In this document: in pieces, positions 38,186 through 46,473 of the stretch | Position numbering within the stretch: position 1 is the first letter of the stretch | How the letters are laid out: the number at the start of each line of letters is the position of its first letter | Assembly (NCBI RefSeq): GCF_025144725.1 | Contig: NZ_JALXKS010000003.1 | Coordinates: 1-64,000 of the forward strand | Direction: 5' to 3' | From: Brevibacterium sp. p3-SID960 | GTDB taxonomy: Bacteria; Actinomycetota; Actinomycetes; Actinomycetales; Brevibacteriaceae | DNA length: 64,000 nucleotides | Program-made: the position numbers and the translations under genes | Notes under the pieces: generated by a model | The model's database searches: none | What the model saw: only the letters and a program-made list of their open reading frames with translations | What the model was told of the DNA's origin: nothing

Positions 38186-38842
38186 ATGGCGGAGCTGTCA
38201 CGGCGGTCAGGGCTCAGCGTGCCCACGATCAAGTACTACTTGCGCGAAGGGCTGTTGCAGCCGGGGCGACGGACGAGCGTGAATCAGGCCAGATACGACG
38301 ATGCCCATCTCGAACGCCTCCGACTGATCCGCGCGCTCGTGAAGGTTGCCGGGCTTCCGCTCGACAAGGTTCGGGAGGTCGTGCAGGCGGTCAGCATTGA
38401 GCCTTCCGTCCTCGATGCGATGGGCGTCACCCAAGACGCACTCGTTGGCGACGTTGGAGCCGTCCCAGGCGAGGAGGCTGCGTTACAGCTACTCTCGGAG
38501 CTCGTCACCGCGCGCGGTTGGCGATGCCAGGAGGGGTCGCCCGCGCACGCCGCAGCGGTTCAGGCGATAGCTGAGCTGCAGGCCGAAGACCTCACCCTTC
38601 TTCTGGATCGTCTCGATGAGTACGCCGACGCCGCGGACGCGGTTGGACGCATCGACGTCCGGGCCGTCGCTGAGGCCGAGAACCTCGAAACGATGATCCG
38701 CGGTGTCGTCCTGGGCAGCGTGCTTCGCCGCCCACTCCTGGACTCCCTCGTGCTCCTTGCCCAACAGCACTACGCCAACCAGCTCAACCAGAAGATCGAA
38801 ACCACCAGGCACGACACTCCCACACGTCAAGCTCGCGCATAG
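38186..38842 (+). CDS. MerR-family transcriptional regulator
   Basis: This protein (218 residues from the chosen start) has an N-terminal winged helix beginning MAELSRRSGLSVPTIKYYLREGLL and a dimerisation helix. The C-terminal region (about 70-210) is helical, without the cysteines expected of metal sensors, so the effector is unlikely to be a metal thiolate. The chosen ATG has GGAG six bases upstream; ATG 38156 and 38180 are alternatives. It probably controls itself and the NmrA-like/DUF1772 operon through the twin operators. Confidence 0.85.
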   Translation: MAELSRRSGLSVPTIKYYLREGLLQPGRRTSVNQARYDDAHLERLRLIRALVKVAGLPLDKVREVVQAVSIEPSVLDAMGVTQDALVGDVGAVPGEEAALQLLSELVTARGWRCQEGSPAHAAAVQAIAELQAEDLTLLLDRLDEYADAADAVGRIDVRAVAEAENLETMIRGVVLGSVLRRPLLDSLVLLAQQHYANQLNQKIETTRHDTPTRQARA

Positions 38843-38886
38843 CGCTCATCGCTCGACACGGATCACCTGCCCTGCCATCGCTAGAG

Positions 38887-38994
38887 CCAGACCCCCTACT
38901 TCTCTGGATCCAGCCCCGCTACTTCTCTGGATGCACGCATTTTACGGCGGGGCCGTGGTGCACACCTCCCTCATGAGACCACTCATGAGGGAGG
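38887..38994. promoter_or_regulatory. Candidate oriT and relaxase translation-control hairpin
   Basis: Two adjacent 23-bp repeats, 21 of 23 identical (38887-38909 and 38910-38932, shared core CTACTTCTCTGGAT), are followed by a perfect 13-bp stem (38965-38977 with 38982-38994) and loop ACCA. The 3' arm holds the GGGAGG ribosome site of the relaxase, five bases before its ATG. Iterons plus a hairpin next to a MobF relaxase is the pattern of an origin of transfer; the nick site cannot be placed by eye. Confidence 0.6.
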
Positions 38995-39000
38995 GCCAAG

Positions 39001-42000
39001 ATGAAGGGCGGCGTGATCCTGTTCCGCGGCAGCGGTGCTGCCGCCCGCCGCTATGTCGAGGCCGACCGGTCCCGCGCCGACGAGTACTACCTCGGCGCAG
39101 AAGACGCCGTAGCGGAGTACGCCGTGATCGACTCCACCGGCGAGCTCACCTTTGCCCGGTCGCTGTCGGCGGACGAGTACGAGGGGTGGGTGGACTGGAT
39201 CAACCCGGACACCGGGGAGTCGATGGGCACGCCGCGGAAGCCCGGCGACGTGCGGAAGGGGTCGCCGTTGTTCGCGGAGATGACGATCAATGCCCCCAAG
39301 TCCCTGTCGGTCGCCGCCGCCCTCCACCCGGCGGTATCGGAGGCGTTGGATATGGCGCAGCGTGACGCGGCGACAGAGATTCAACGGTTCCTTGGCCAGC
39401 ACTCGGTCACCCTGGCGGGGCCGCGCGGCGCGCAGGAAGTCCTCCCGGTCGAGCACATGCAGACCGTCGCGATCACGCACAAGACCTCGCGGGCGGGTGA
39501 TCCGCACCGGCATATCCACTTCCAGATCGGCACCCGGGTGTGGGCGGCCGGGAAGTGGCGGGCACTGACCACCGCGGCCCTGTTCAAGCAGCAAGGAGCG
39601 ATCCGCGCCCTCGGCACCGCGGTCATCGCCGCGCACCCCGAACTCGCGCAGACGCTCGCGGAGCACGGTCTGACCCTCGACCCGGTATCCGGTGAGGTGA
39701 CCGAGCTGGAACCGTTCAACGCGGTCATGTCGAAGCGGTCGGCGCAGATCAGACGCAACCTGGACCGCATGGTCGCCGAGTGGCAGGCGGAGCATCCCGG
39801 CGAGACTCCTGGCCCGGCACTCACAGCACGGTTGCAGGATGCCGCGTGGGCATATCAGCGTCCCGGTAAGAGGCCTGCCGACCTCAAAGATGAGCAGTGG
39901 TGGGTGAACGAACTCACCGAGGCCGGATACGACCCGGCCCGCTTGCATCGGCGGGAGACGCCCGCGCCGGTATCGCTGGATGACCTGTCGGTGCAGGAGG
40001 TCGCCAGTCGCGCGCTGGACCGGAGCGCCGCAGGAGCGTCAACGTGGACGCGGCACACCGTGGCCGAGCACGTCACGAGGGTCATCACCGAGGCGGGCGC
40101 GCGGGCGACGCCCGCTGAGTTGCGGGAGTTCATCGGTCTGGCGACCGGGCTTGCTGTCTCGGATTGCTTCTCTGTTCTGCCGCCGGGCGCACTCACGCCG
40201 GAGCATGTCGCGCATCTGACCAGCCTCAGCGTCGTCGCCGCCGAGACCGCGCTACGCGACCAGATCACCACCGCTGTGCCGGATCGGGAGCCGGAACACC
40301 CGGACGTGACCCGCGTGGCGCACGCCACCGGACTCGATGCCGGACAGACCGTTGCGGCAGCGGCGGTGGCTTCTACCGATCCGCTGGTGATCGTGGAGGG
40401 TGCGGCGGGCAGCGGGAAGACGACCATGCTGCGCACCGCGATCACCGTCGCCGCCGGACACGGCAGGGCGTCGCGGGTGGTTGCACCGACGTTGCGGGCG
40501 GCGCAGGTCGCGCACGACGAACTCGGCGTACCCGCGACATCGATTGCGGCGCTGGTGCACGCGCACGGGTGGCGGTGGAACCGTGACGGCGTGTGGACAC
40601 GCCTGAACCCCGGCGACACCGATCCCGCAACCGGCGGCACCTATACCGGGCCACCCGAAGACGCGCGACTGGATCGCGGCACACGGGTGATTGTGGACGA
40701 GGCCGGGATGCTCGACCAAGACACTGCCCACGCCCTCCTCACCATCACCCAAGAAGAAGGCGCCACCGTCGCGCTCATCGGTGACCGCGCCCAGCTCCCC
40801 GCGGTCGGCCGGGGCGGTGTGCTCGACATGGCCGAACAGATCAGGGGCCGCACCTACGACATGACCGAACTCCATCGGTTCACCGACCCCGACTACGCGG
40901 CCCTCACCCTCGCCATGCGCGACCGGGAGAACCCCGGTGACGTGTTCGACCGACTCGCCACCCTGGGCCTCGTCATCCTGCACGCCGTCGAGGACGCGGC
41001 CCGCGAGCATATCACCGCCCACGCCCGTGACGGGGAGGCAATCACCGTCGCCACCAACGAAGAAGCCGCTGCGGTGAACGAGCGCATCCGCGCCGGGAGG
41101 GTCGAGCGTGGCGAGGTAGACGACACCACGACGGCGACCGGCAGCGACGGCTTGAGCATCGGTGCCGGTGACCTCATCCAGACCCGCCGCAACGACAGCA
41201 CCCTGGGTGTGGCGAACCGGCAACAGTGGATCGTGCAGCACGTCACCGACGAGGGCACGGTGTATGCCTACGAGGTCGGCAGCGACCGCAAGCACCTGCG
41301 CACCGTCGCGCTTCCACCCGAGTACGTGGCCGAGCACGCGCACCTGTCCTACGCCGCGACCGCGTACGGCGTCCAAGGCGCAACCGTTGACGGCTCCCAC
41401 ACGCTGCTCAGTAACGCGACGAGCGCGGCGGGCGTGTACGTCGGCATGACCCGAGGCCGCGACACCAACCGGCTCCACATCGTCGCCGAGAACATGGACG
41501 ACGCCAAGATTCGGTTCATTGAGGCGATGGAACGCGACCGGGCAGACCGGGGCCTCGACCACGCCACAACCCAAGCCGTCGAAGCAGTGCGCGGTCTCGT
41601 CAGTGACGGCCCGGCCAAGCTTGTCACCGCTGAACTCGTCCGCCTTGACCAGGAAGCCGAGCGCGCCCGGAGACAGGCGGAGCGGTGGGAGCAGATCGCC
41701 GCACGCCTCGACGCCCAACGCACCGCTCATCGAGCGGGGGACGATAAGAGCACTGCCGTGCTCCGCAAGGCCGAAGACGAGGCCGCACGAGTGCGCGCCG
41801 AGGTCGCTGGACCGCTCACCGCTCAAGCCGCACACGACGGTGCGACCTATCTCAGTGCTGTCGAGGGTGAAGACACCGCACGCGCCCGACTCGCCACCGT
41901 GGGCAGGTTTGGCCGACGCAAAGCCCGCGCCGAGCACCGCACCGCAACCGAACACACTCAGACGTTGCGCGGACAGGTCACCACCGAATGGGGCACCACG

Positions 42001-42456
42001 CCGAGCGGCTCTGACCGTCTCCCGGAATGGGCAGCCCGAGTCGCCGCTAAGCGCGCCGAGACCGATCCGCGCGTGACCGACGCCGCCCAAACCCTCGAGG
42101 CCGCCACCGCCGACCGGAAAGCGACACTCGGGCGGCACGAGCAGGAGCGGCTGGCGTTGCTGGTCAGCGAGTACGGGGCGGAGCGAGCACGTCGTGACCA
42201 TCTCGGCATGCGGATAGCGACCCCCCACCGCGACGCCCGCGACGCCCGAGCGCGAGCCGCCACGACCCGTGCTGAAGCCGACGAACTGCGCGGTCTCCCC
42301 ATCACCGACGCCGCCCGACGCATCGAAGCCAAGCGTGCCGATCAGGAGCACGCTCGACAACGAGCAGCGGAACGGGCGCGGCAGGTCCATGACCCGTTTG
42401 CGCTTGATCCTTACCGCCACGACCCCCGTCGCGAGGGGCCGGCACGCGGGCTGTAG
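39001..42456 (+). CDS. MobF-family conjugative relaxase-helicase (TrwC/TraA-like)
   Basis: An 1151-residue relaxase-helicase. The N-terminal relaxase shows candidate catalytic tyrosines at 18 and 29-30 and the metal-binding HUH motif HRHIHFQI near residue 170. A RecD-like helicase follows with Walker A GSGKTT (Lys473), Walker B VIVDEAG near 565 and a C-terminal UvrD-like motif (HLSYAATAYGVQGATVDGSH). The last 250 residues form a charged coiled coil. It would nick oriT and unwind DNA for transfer. Its ribosome site is inside a strong hairpin. Confidence 0.92.
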   Translation: MKGGVILFRGSGAAARRYVEADRSRADEYYLGAEDAVAEYAVIDSTGELTFARSLSADEYEGWVDWINPDTGESMGTPRKPGDVRKGSPLFAEMTINAPKSLSVAAALHPAVSEALDMAQRDAATEIQRFLGQHSVTLAGPRGAQEVLPVEHMQTVAITHKTSRAGDPHRHIHFQIGTRVWAAGKWRALTTAALFKQQGAIRALGTAVIAAHPELAQTLAEHGLTLDPVSGEVTELEPFNAVMSKRSAQIRRNLDRMVAEWQAEHPGETPGPALTARLQDAAWAYQRPGKRPADLKDEQWWVNELTEAGYDPARLHRRETPAPVSLDDLSVQEVASRALDRSAAGASTWTRHTVAEHVTRVITEAGARATPAELREFIGLATGLAVSDCFSVLPPGALTPEHVAHLTSLSVVAAETALRDQITTAVPDREPEHPDVTRVAHATGLDAGQTVAAAAVASTDPLVIVEGAAGSGKTTMLRTAITVAAGHGRASRVVAPTLRAAQVAHDELGVPATSIAALVHAHGWRWNRDGVWTRLNPGDTDPATGGTYTGPPEDARLDRGTRVIVDEAGMLDQDTAHALLTITQEEGATVALIGDRAQLPAVGRGGVLDMAEQIRGRTYDMTELHRFTDPDYAALTLAMRDRENPGDVFDRLATLGLVILHAVEDAAREHITAHARDGEAITVATNEEAAAVNERIRAGRVERGEVDDTTTATGSDGLSIGAGDLIQTRRNDSTLGVANRQQWIVQHVTDEGTVYAYEVGSDRKHLRTVALPPEYVAEHAHLSYAATAYGVQGATVDGSHTLLSNATSAAGVYVGMTRGRDTNRLHIVAENMDDAKIRFIEAMERDRADRGLDHATTQAVEAVRGLVSDGPAKLVTAELVRLDQEAERARRQAERWEQIAARLDAQRTAHRAGDDKSTAVLRKAEDEAARVRAEVAGPLTAQAAHDGATYLSAVEGEDTARARLATVGRFGRRKARAEHRTATEHTQTLRGQVTTEWGTTPSGSDRLPEWAARVAAKRAETDPRVTDAAQTLEAATADRKATLGRHEQERLALLVSEYGAERARRDHLGMRIATPHRDARDARARAATTRAEADELRGLPITDAARRIEAKRADQEHARQRAAERARQVHDPFALDPYRHDPRREGPARGL

Positions 42457-42471
42457 CCGTGTTCGTGCACC

Positions 42472-42477
42472 TATCCT
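42472..42477 (+). promoter_or_regulatory. Candidate -10 element of the RCC1 gene
   Basis: TATCCT lies 6 bases before the GTG start at 42484, and no Shine-Dalgarno is visible in between, which suggests leaderless expression. The hexamer sits 15 bases after the relaxase stop. Confidence 0.35.
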
Positions 42478-42483
42478 GATTAT

Positions 42484-43356
42484 GTGGAGACAGCAGTGCG
42501 GGGATGCGGACCGGTACTGGCGGCAGGCCGACGGCACTCAGTTGCGCTGCGACAGGATGGCACCGTGGTCGCCGTTGGTGATGGCAGAGCTGGTGAATGC
42601 GATGTCGACCGCTGGGAAGACGTGATCGCGGTAGCAGCGGGCAACGTCCATACCGCCACGAACACGGGCAAATCGCACACCATCGGTCTTCGCTCAGACG
42701 GCACAGTGCTGGCGACTGGATGGAACGACGACCAGCAGTGCGAAGTCGGAGGATGGCGAGACATCGCAGCGGTAGCGGCGGGTTGGCGACGCACCCTCGG
42801 TGTCGCCTCGGATGGCACGGTGCTGGCTACCGGACGCATCAGCGAGGGCGCGTGCGATGTGCGATCCTGGCGAGACATCGTGGCAGTCTCGTGCGGCGAC
42901 TGGCATTCGGTCGGCCTATGTGAGGACGGTTCAGCCGTAGCGGTCGGTAACAACCGACGAGGGCAATGCGCTGTTGGGCACTGGCGGAACCTCACGGCGA
43001 TTGCGGCAGGTTACCTCCACACGGTCGGGTTGAGACACGACGGGCGAGTACTCACTACTGCGGCACCGGCCACAGGAGCGGGCAACGTCAGCCGGTGGGA
43101 GGAGGTCGTCGCGGTGGCCGCCGGGAGTCGCCACACAGTGGGCGTGACCGCTTCCGGCCGGGTTCTGGCCGTTGGGGATAACAGCCACGGGCAGTGCGAT
43201 GTCGAGGGCTGGGACAACATCATCGCAGTCGCAGCAGGCTCCGCCCATACCCTCGGCCTGTGCGCTGATGGTGCCCTCGTCAGCGCAGGAAACAGCGCCG
43301 ACGGCAGGCGAGACGTCACGTCGTGGATAGGCCTGCACTGCCCTGAAAGAGACTAG
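42484..43356 (+). CDS. RCC1-repeat beta-propeller protein
   Basis: A 290-residue protein made almost entirely of about seven repeats of roughly 36-45 residues. Each carries the (V/I)AAG..H(T/S)VGL..DG.VLA(V/T)G signature typical of RCC1-type blades. The repeats suggest one complete propeller. No signal peptide, membrane span or extra domain is seen. It lies 27 bases after the relaxase gene in the same orientation. RCC1 proteins in bacterial mobile elements have no settled function; a protein-binding scaffold is the simplest guess. Confidence 0.8.
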   Translation: METAVRGCGPVLAAGRRHSVALRQDGTVVAVGDGRAGECDVDRWEDVIAVAAGNVHTATNTGKSHTIGLRSDGTVLATGWNDDQQCEVGGWRDIAAVAAGWRRTLGVASDGTVLATGRISEGACDVRSWRDIVAVSCGDWHSVGLCEDGSAVAVGNNRRGQCAVGHWRNLTAIAAGYLHTVGLRHDGRVLTTAAPATGAGNVSRWEEVVAVAAGSRHTVGVTASGRVLAVGDNSHGQCDVEGWDNIIAVAAGSAHTLGLCADGALVSAGNSADGRRDVTSWIGLHCPERD

Positions 43357-43450
43357 AAACCACAGGAACACGACGACCAAGACCGGACCCCTGCGCCTAT
43401 GCCGCTACACTGGTGGTGGGACAATAGTGTGCACGAGCGGGAGGAATGTC

Positions 43451-44068
43451 ATGGCAGCTTCCATCGATCTGGAATACCCGTTCACTGGCCGCTGGATCGT
43501 CCAGAACAGCCCCGCCAACCGAGTACCCAGCCATGGCACGGCGCTGCTGGCCACGTCCTACGCCATCGACTTCGTTCCCGCCGATGGCGCCGGGCGCTCC
43601 GCACCCATCACGTTCAGTTCGTTCATACGACCCGAACCGGCAGAGAAGTTCTCGGGCTTTGGCCGCATGCTCCTGACGCCTGTCGAAGGGATCGTCGTCT
43701 CCGCGCACGACACCGAACCCGACCACCCTGCATATCGCGGACTACCGTCTATCGGCTATGCCCTCACCCAGCAACGCCGAGCCCGAGCAGGGTGGATCGC
43801 ACTTGCCGGTAACCACGTACTCATCGAGTCCGATGGTGTCGTGGTCGCCCTCTGCCATCTCCAGCAAGGCAGCCTGAAAGTCCGGACGGGACAGCGCGTG
43901 CAGATAGGCACCGGGCTCGCGCGCTGCGGGAACTCCGGCAACAGCACCGAGCCGCACGTCCACATCCAAGCGATCACCACCCCCGATATCGAGCGCGCCG
44001 CAGCCGTGCCCCTCACGTTCAGGGGCACCCTCCCGCGCAACGGAGCGGTCATCGACATCAGCGATTAG
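43451..44068 (+). CDS. M23-like (LytM) metallopeptidase-fold protein
   Basis: This 205-residue protein shows an early His followed by YAIDFVP (about residues 28-42) and then GNHVLIES, HLQQGS, G.....GNSGNSTEPHVHIQ near the end. Those are the zinc ligands and catalytic His pattern of M23 endopeptidases. There is no signal peptide or membrane segment, which is unusual for a wall enzyme. GGGAGGA lies six bases before the ATG; TACACT at 43405 is a possible -10. It may process a peptide or be an inactive lectin-like fold. Confidence 0.78.
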   Translation: MAASIDLEYPFTGRWIVQNSPANRVPSHGTALLATSYAIDFVPADGAGRSAPITFSSFIRPEPAEKFSGFGRMLLTPVEGIVVSAHDTEPDHPAYRGLPSIGYALTQQRRARAGWIALAGNHVLIESDGVVVALCHLQQGSLKVRTGQRVQIGTGLARCGNSGNSTEPHVHIQAITTPDIERAAAVPLTFRGTLPRNGAVIDISD

Positions 44069-44072
44069 TGGT

Positions 44073-44120
44073 GTCAAACACAACATGTGGTATTGGCCAG
44101 TGCGATGTCGTCGATGTCCG
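44073..44120 (+). other. attR, right junction of the integrated element
   Basis: The inferred core TTG is at 44093-44095. Element DNA to its left contains GTCAAAC at 44073-44079, the mirror of GTTTGAC at attL. To the right is target-gene DNA. The element end supplies the new stop codon (44074-44076, minus) and the last few altered codons of the truncated gene. Confidence 0.72.
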
Positions 44121-44814
44121 TTCCCGAGGCGAGGGCGATGAGATTGCCGAATCGCCGGCCGCGCAGCTGGCTGGGATCGGCGATGAGCACGATGTGCGCA
44201 AAGTGCTGCCGCATCCGTGTCAGCTCTTCGCGAGCGCTGGCGTGCGGGGGACGGTCGGCGATGTTGGCGAGGTAGATGCCCTGGGGTCGAAGCGTGCGCG
44301 CGGCGTGGGAGAAGAACGTGTCGTCGGCAAGCTGGCCCGGCGTCTCATCGGCGCTGAAGGCGTCACGGACGACGAGGCTGAGGGCGTCGTCGCAAAACGT
44401 GGCGATCTCGACCGCACCGTCGCCTGCGCGCAGCTTGAGCGCAGGGGAGCGGGGCAGGTCGAACCACTCGCGGACGTATTCGAGGAGCTTCTGGTCGATG
44501 TCGATGGCGGTCTGCCGGGACCCGGGCCGGGTCGCGTCGATGTAGCGGGCCAGCGAGCAGCCGGCCGCCCCGATGTGCCCAGCACGCAGGGTCTGACCTG
44601 TGTCGAAGAGCGCGTCGATCGTGCGGGCCATCCAGTCGAGGTACTCGAAGTCCAGGCGGGTCGGGTCGCTGAGCGTGATGCACGAGCTCGGCACGCCGTT
44701 GACGTAGAGGACCCACGAATCGGGTTCGGCTGGCACCGGTTCGATGCGTGCGGTGCCGGTGGAGATGGCGTACTCGCGCTGCTGTGCCTCGTCCTTGGCC
44801 CGTCTGCGTCCCAT
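44074..44814 (-). CDS. Spermidine-synthase-like protein, C-terminus replaced by the element
   Basis: This 246-residue product has the polyamine-synthase-like Rossmann fold with a glycine-rich loop near GHIGAAGCSLARYI (residue about 85), then DIDQKLLEYVREWF and a GDGAVEI segment. Its last residues (...DIDDIALANTTCCV) end in element sequence; relatives continue for about 30 more residues, and those are found at 33642-33731. It is probably still folded, since the lost part is a terminal extension. The true substrate of such actinobacterial proteins is uncertain. Confidence 0.85.
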   Translation of the reverse strand: MGRRRAKDEAQQREYAISTGTARIEPVPAEPDSWVLYVNGVPSSCITLSDPTRLDFEYLDWMARTIDALFDTGQTLRAGHIGAAGCSLARYIDATRPGSRQTAIDIDQKLLEYVREWFDLPRSPALKLRAGDGAVEIATFCDDALSLVVRDAFSADETPGQLADDTFFSHAARTLRPQGIYLANIADRPPHASAREELTRMRQHFAHIVLIADPSQLRGRRFGNLIALASGTDIDDIALANTTCCV

Positions 44815-44953
44815 GCGCCTTACTGTAGACTGCCGGCGACTGCTGCACGCCAGCCGGGCACGACTGGTCGGCGTCGGTGTGCACAGCCTGCCGCTGTCCA
44901 CAGCTGGGGCACGGCCCGCTGCCCGCAGCGGCGGCACGGCACACAGTGAGGAC

Positions 44954-46237
44954 ATGAATGCTGCTCCTGAACACCTCGCCCCTGAACTCATCAGCGCGGT
45001 CCCGCACCTGCTGACCTATCAGCCGACCGAGTCCCTGGTGCTGGTCAGCTACGACCATGACTGCGGACGCATCAGCTTCGGTCCGGCCCTGCGCATCGAC
45101 TTCGGTTTCGAGGCCGTCGCCGCTGCCACCGAGACGGACCTGCTCGAACCGGTCTGTGCCTTAGCCCGGGTCTCGGCATCGCAGTACGTCATCCCGGTGC
45201 TCTTCTCCGCTGACATGGACGGAGCGGCGCGAGCGCGCTGGGCAGATGATCTACTCGACAATGTCTTCGATCACTATGCGGTGCCCCTGAAGCTCATCGG
45301 CGAAGCACTGGAGTGCACCGGCTTCACCGCCCACAGCGCATGGTGGGTCTCACAGCTCGGGTACGGCTCCTTCACAGCGGGCATGCGCTCGGGGACGGTC
45401 TGCGAGCTTGAGCGCACCCAGTCCTTCCGCCAGCTCAGCCGCGCCAACGGTGACCCCTTCGCAAGCTTCTCAGCCGCCACCGCCCTGCCGGAATGCGACC
45501 TGGCCCTCGAAAGCGTCATCACCGGCACCCGGGGAGTGGCCCACGAGCGGGATGAGCTGTTCGAGGCGTGGCTGGCTGAGGTGCTGCGCTATGCCGAGCT
45601 CATCGAATCCGGTCAGCAGCACAGCCTCAACACGCTTCCGGCTCCGGATCCGAAGGCGGTGCTCGGACTGGAGGCTCTGTGTCAGGAGAAGTGGGGTCGC
45701 GATGCGGTGCTGATGCTCGTGAGCTTCGAACACAGCGCGTTTCTGCCCGAGGACATGCGGCGCCTGGAACCTGGCGAGTTCGCCGCCTACGCCGAGGCGG
45801 TCGCCCCGCTGGCGGAAGCTACCGCCGAGCTGCCGGGCTTGAGCTCACGGCGACCGAACGCCCGCGCGTCCGCCTACGGGATCCTGCTGCTCAAGACGAT
45901 GGCCACCTACGTGCGGATGGAGCACCTGCCTGCGGTGCTGTCGATGATCGCCTGGATGGAATGGTCGATCGGGCGTGCATCTTTCGCCTTGTGCTTCGCC
46001 CGCAATGCGCTGACCATCGACAGCACGTGCACGCTCGCCAGGCTCGTCTCCCGAGCGGTCATGACGCCCACGCTGCCGCTGTGGGCGCATGAACCGGTGC
46101 CCGAACAGATCCTGGGTGATGAGCCTGCGACGTTGAGATCCGGATCCGCCCCTGTCGCGTCGCTGCCGCCCCGCAAAGAGCCTGAGCCGCAGGAGCTTTC
46201 GCTCGACAGAGATGATCCTCCCGTGCTGGAGGGCTGA
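44954..46237 (+). CDS. DUF4192 family protein
   Basis: A 427-residue protein of the actinobacterial DUF4192 family. The start contains the family hallmark APELISAVPHLLTYQPTESLVLVSYD, and the rest is mostly helical with a repeated RASFALCFARNALTIDSTCTLARLVSRAV end region. No catalytic motif, signal peptide or membrane span is visible, and no function is known. GAGGAC precedes the ATG. It diverges from the spermidine-synthase-like gene. Confidence 0.9.
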   Translation: MNAAPEHLAPELISAVPHLLTYQPTESLVLVSYDHDCGRISFGPALRIDFGFEAVAAATETDLLEPVCALARVSASQYVIPVLFSADMDGAARARWADDLLDNVFDHYAVPLKLIGEALECTGFTAHSAWWVSQLGYGSFTAGMRSGTVCELERTQSFRQLSRANGDPFASFSAATALPECDLALESVITGTRGVAHERDELFEAWLAEVLRYAELIESGQQHSLNTLPAPDPKAVLGLEALCQEKWGRDAVLMLVSFEHSAFLPEDMRRLEPGEFAAYAEAVAPLAEATAELPGLSSRRPNARASAYGILLLKTMATYVRMEHLPAVLSMIAWMEWSIGRASFALCFARNALTIDSTCTLARLVSRAVMTPTLPLWAHEPVPEQILGDEPATLRSGSAPVASLPPRKEPEPQELSLDRDDPPVLEG

Positions 46238-46473
46238 ACCGTCGGATCAGCCGCGCCTGCCAGGTGGTGTGGCAGACATCACCTGGAAGAGGTCTTGTCA
46301 ATCGGTGCGCTGCGTGCGTGTGATTAGCGCAGTGGGGAATATCGTGCCAGAATGGCGTGTTGACCCGGTCAGGCGGACGAGCTGTCCACAGGCTCGCCCT
46401 GCTTGACAAGGGTCTTACTGATGCTCGAAGAGTGTCAGCTGGGCCAGACACGACTCCTCCGAAAGGTGATCCA
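46238..46473 (+). other. sigA upstream region
   Basis: These 236 bases contain no supported gene. TTGACA occurs at 46404-46409 but no -10 follows at 16-19 bp. An AT-richer patch surrounds 46320-46350. The promoter of the principal sigma gene is expected here but cannot be fixed by eye. Confidence 0.4.

Larger units (their letters stand above)
33730..44095. mobile_element. Integrative mobilizable element, about 10.36 kb
   Basis: The element runs from attL (33730) to attR (44095). In order it holds a serine integrase, two unrecognised minus-strand genes, a DUF1772/NmrA operon with a divergent MerR regulator, a candidate oriT, a MobF relaxase-helicase, an RCC1-repeat gene and an M23-like peptidase gene. 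It splits the 3' end of a spermidine-synthase-like gene. It has integration and DNA-processing functions but no type IV secretion genes, coupling protein or replication initiator recognised, so it would depend on a helper for transfer. Confidence 0.82.
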
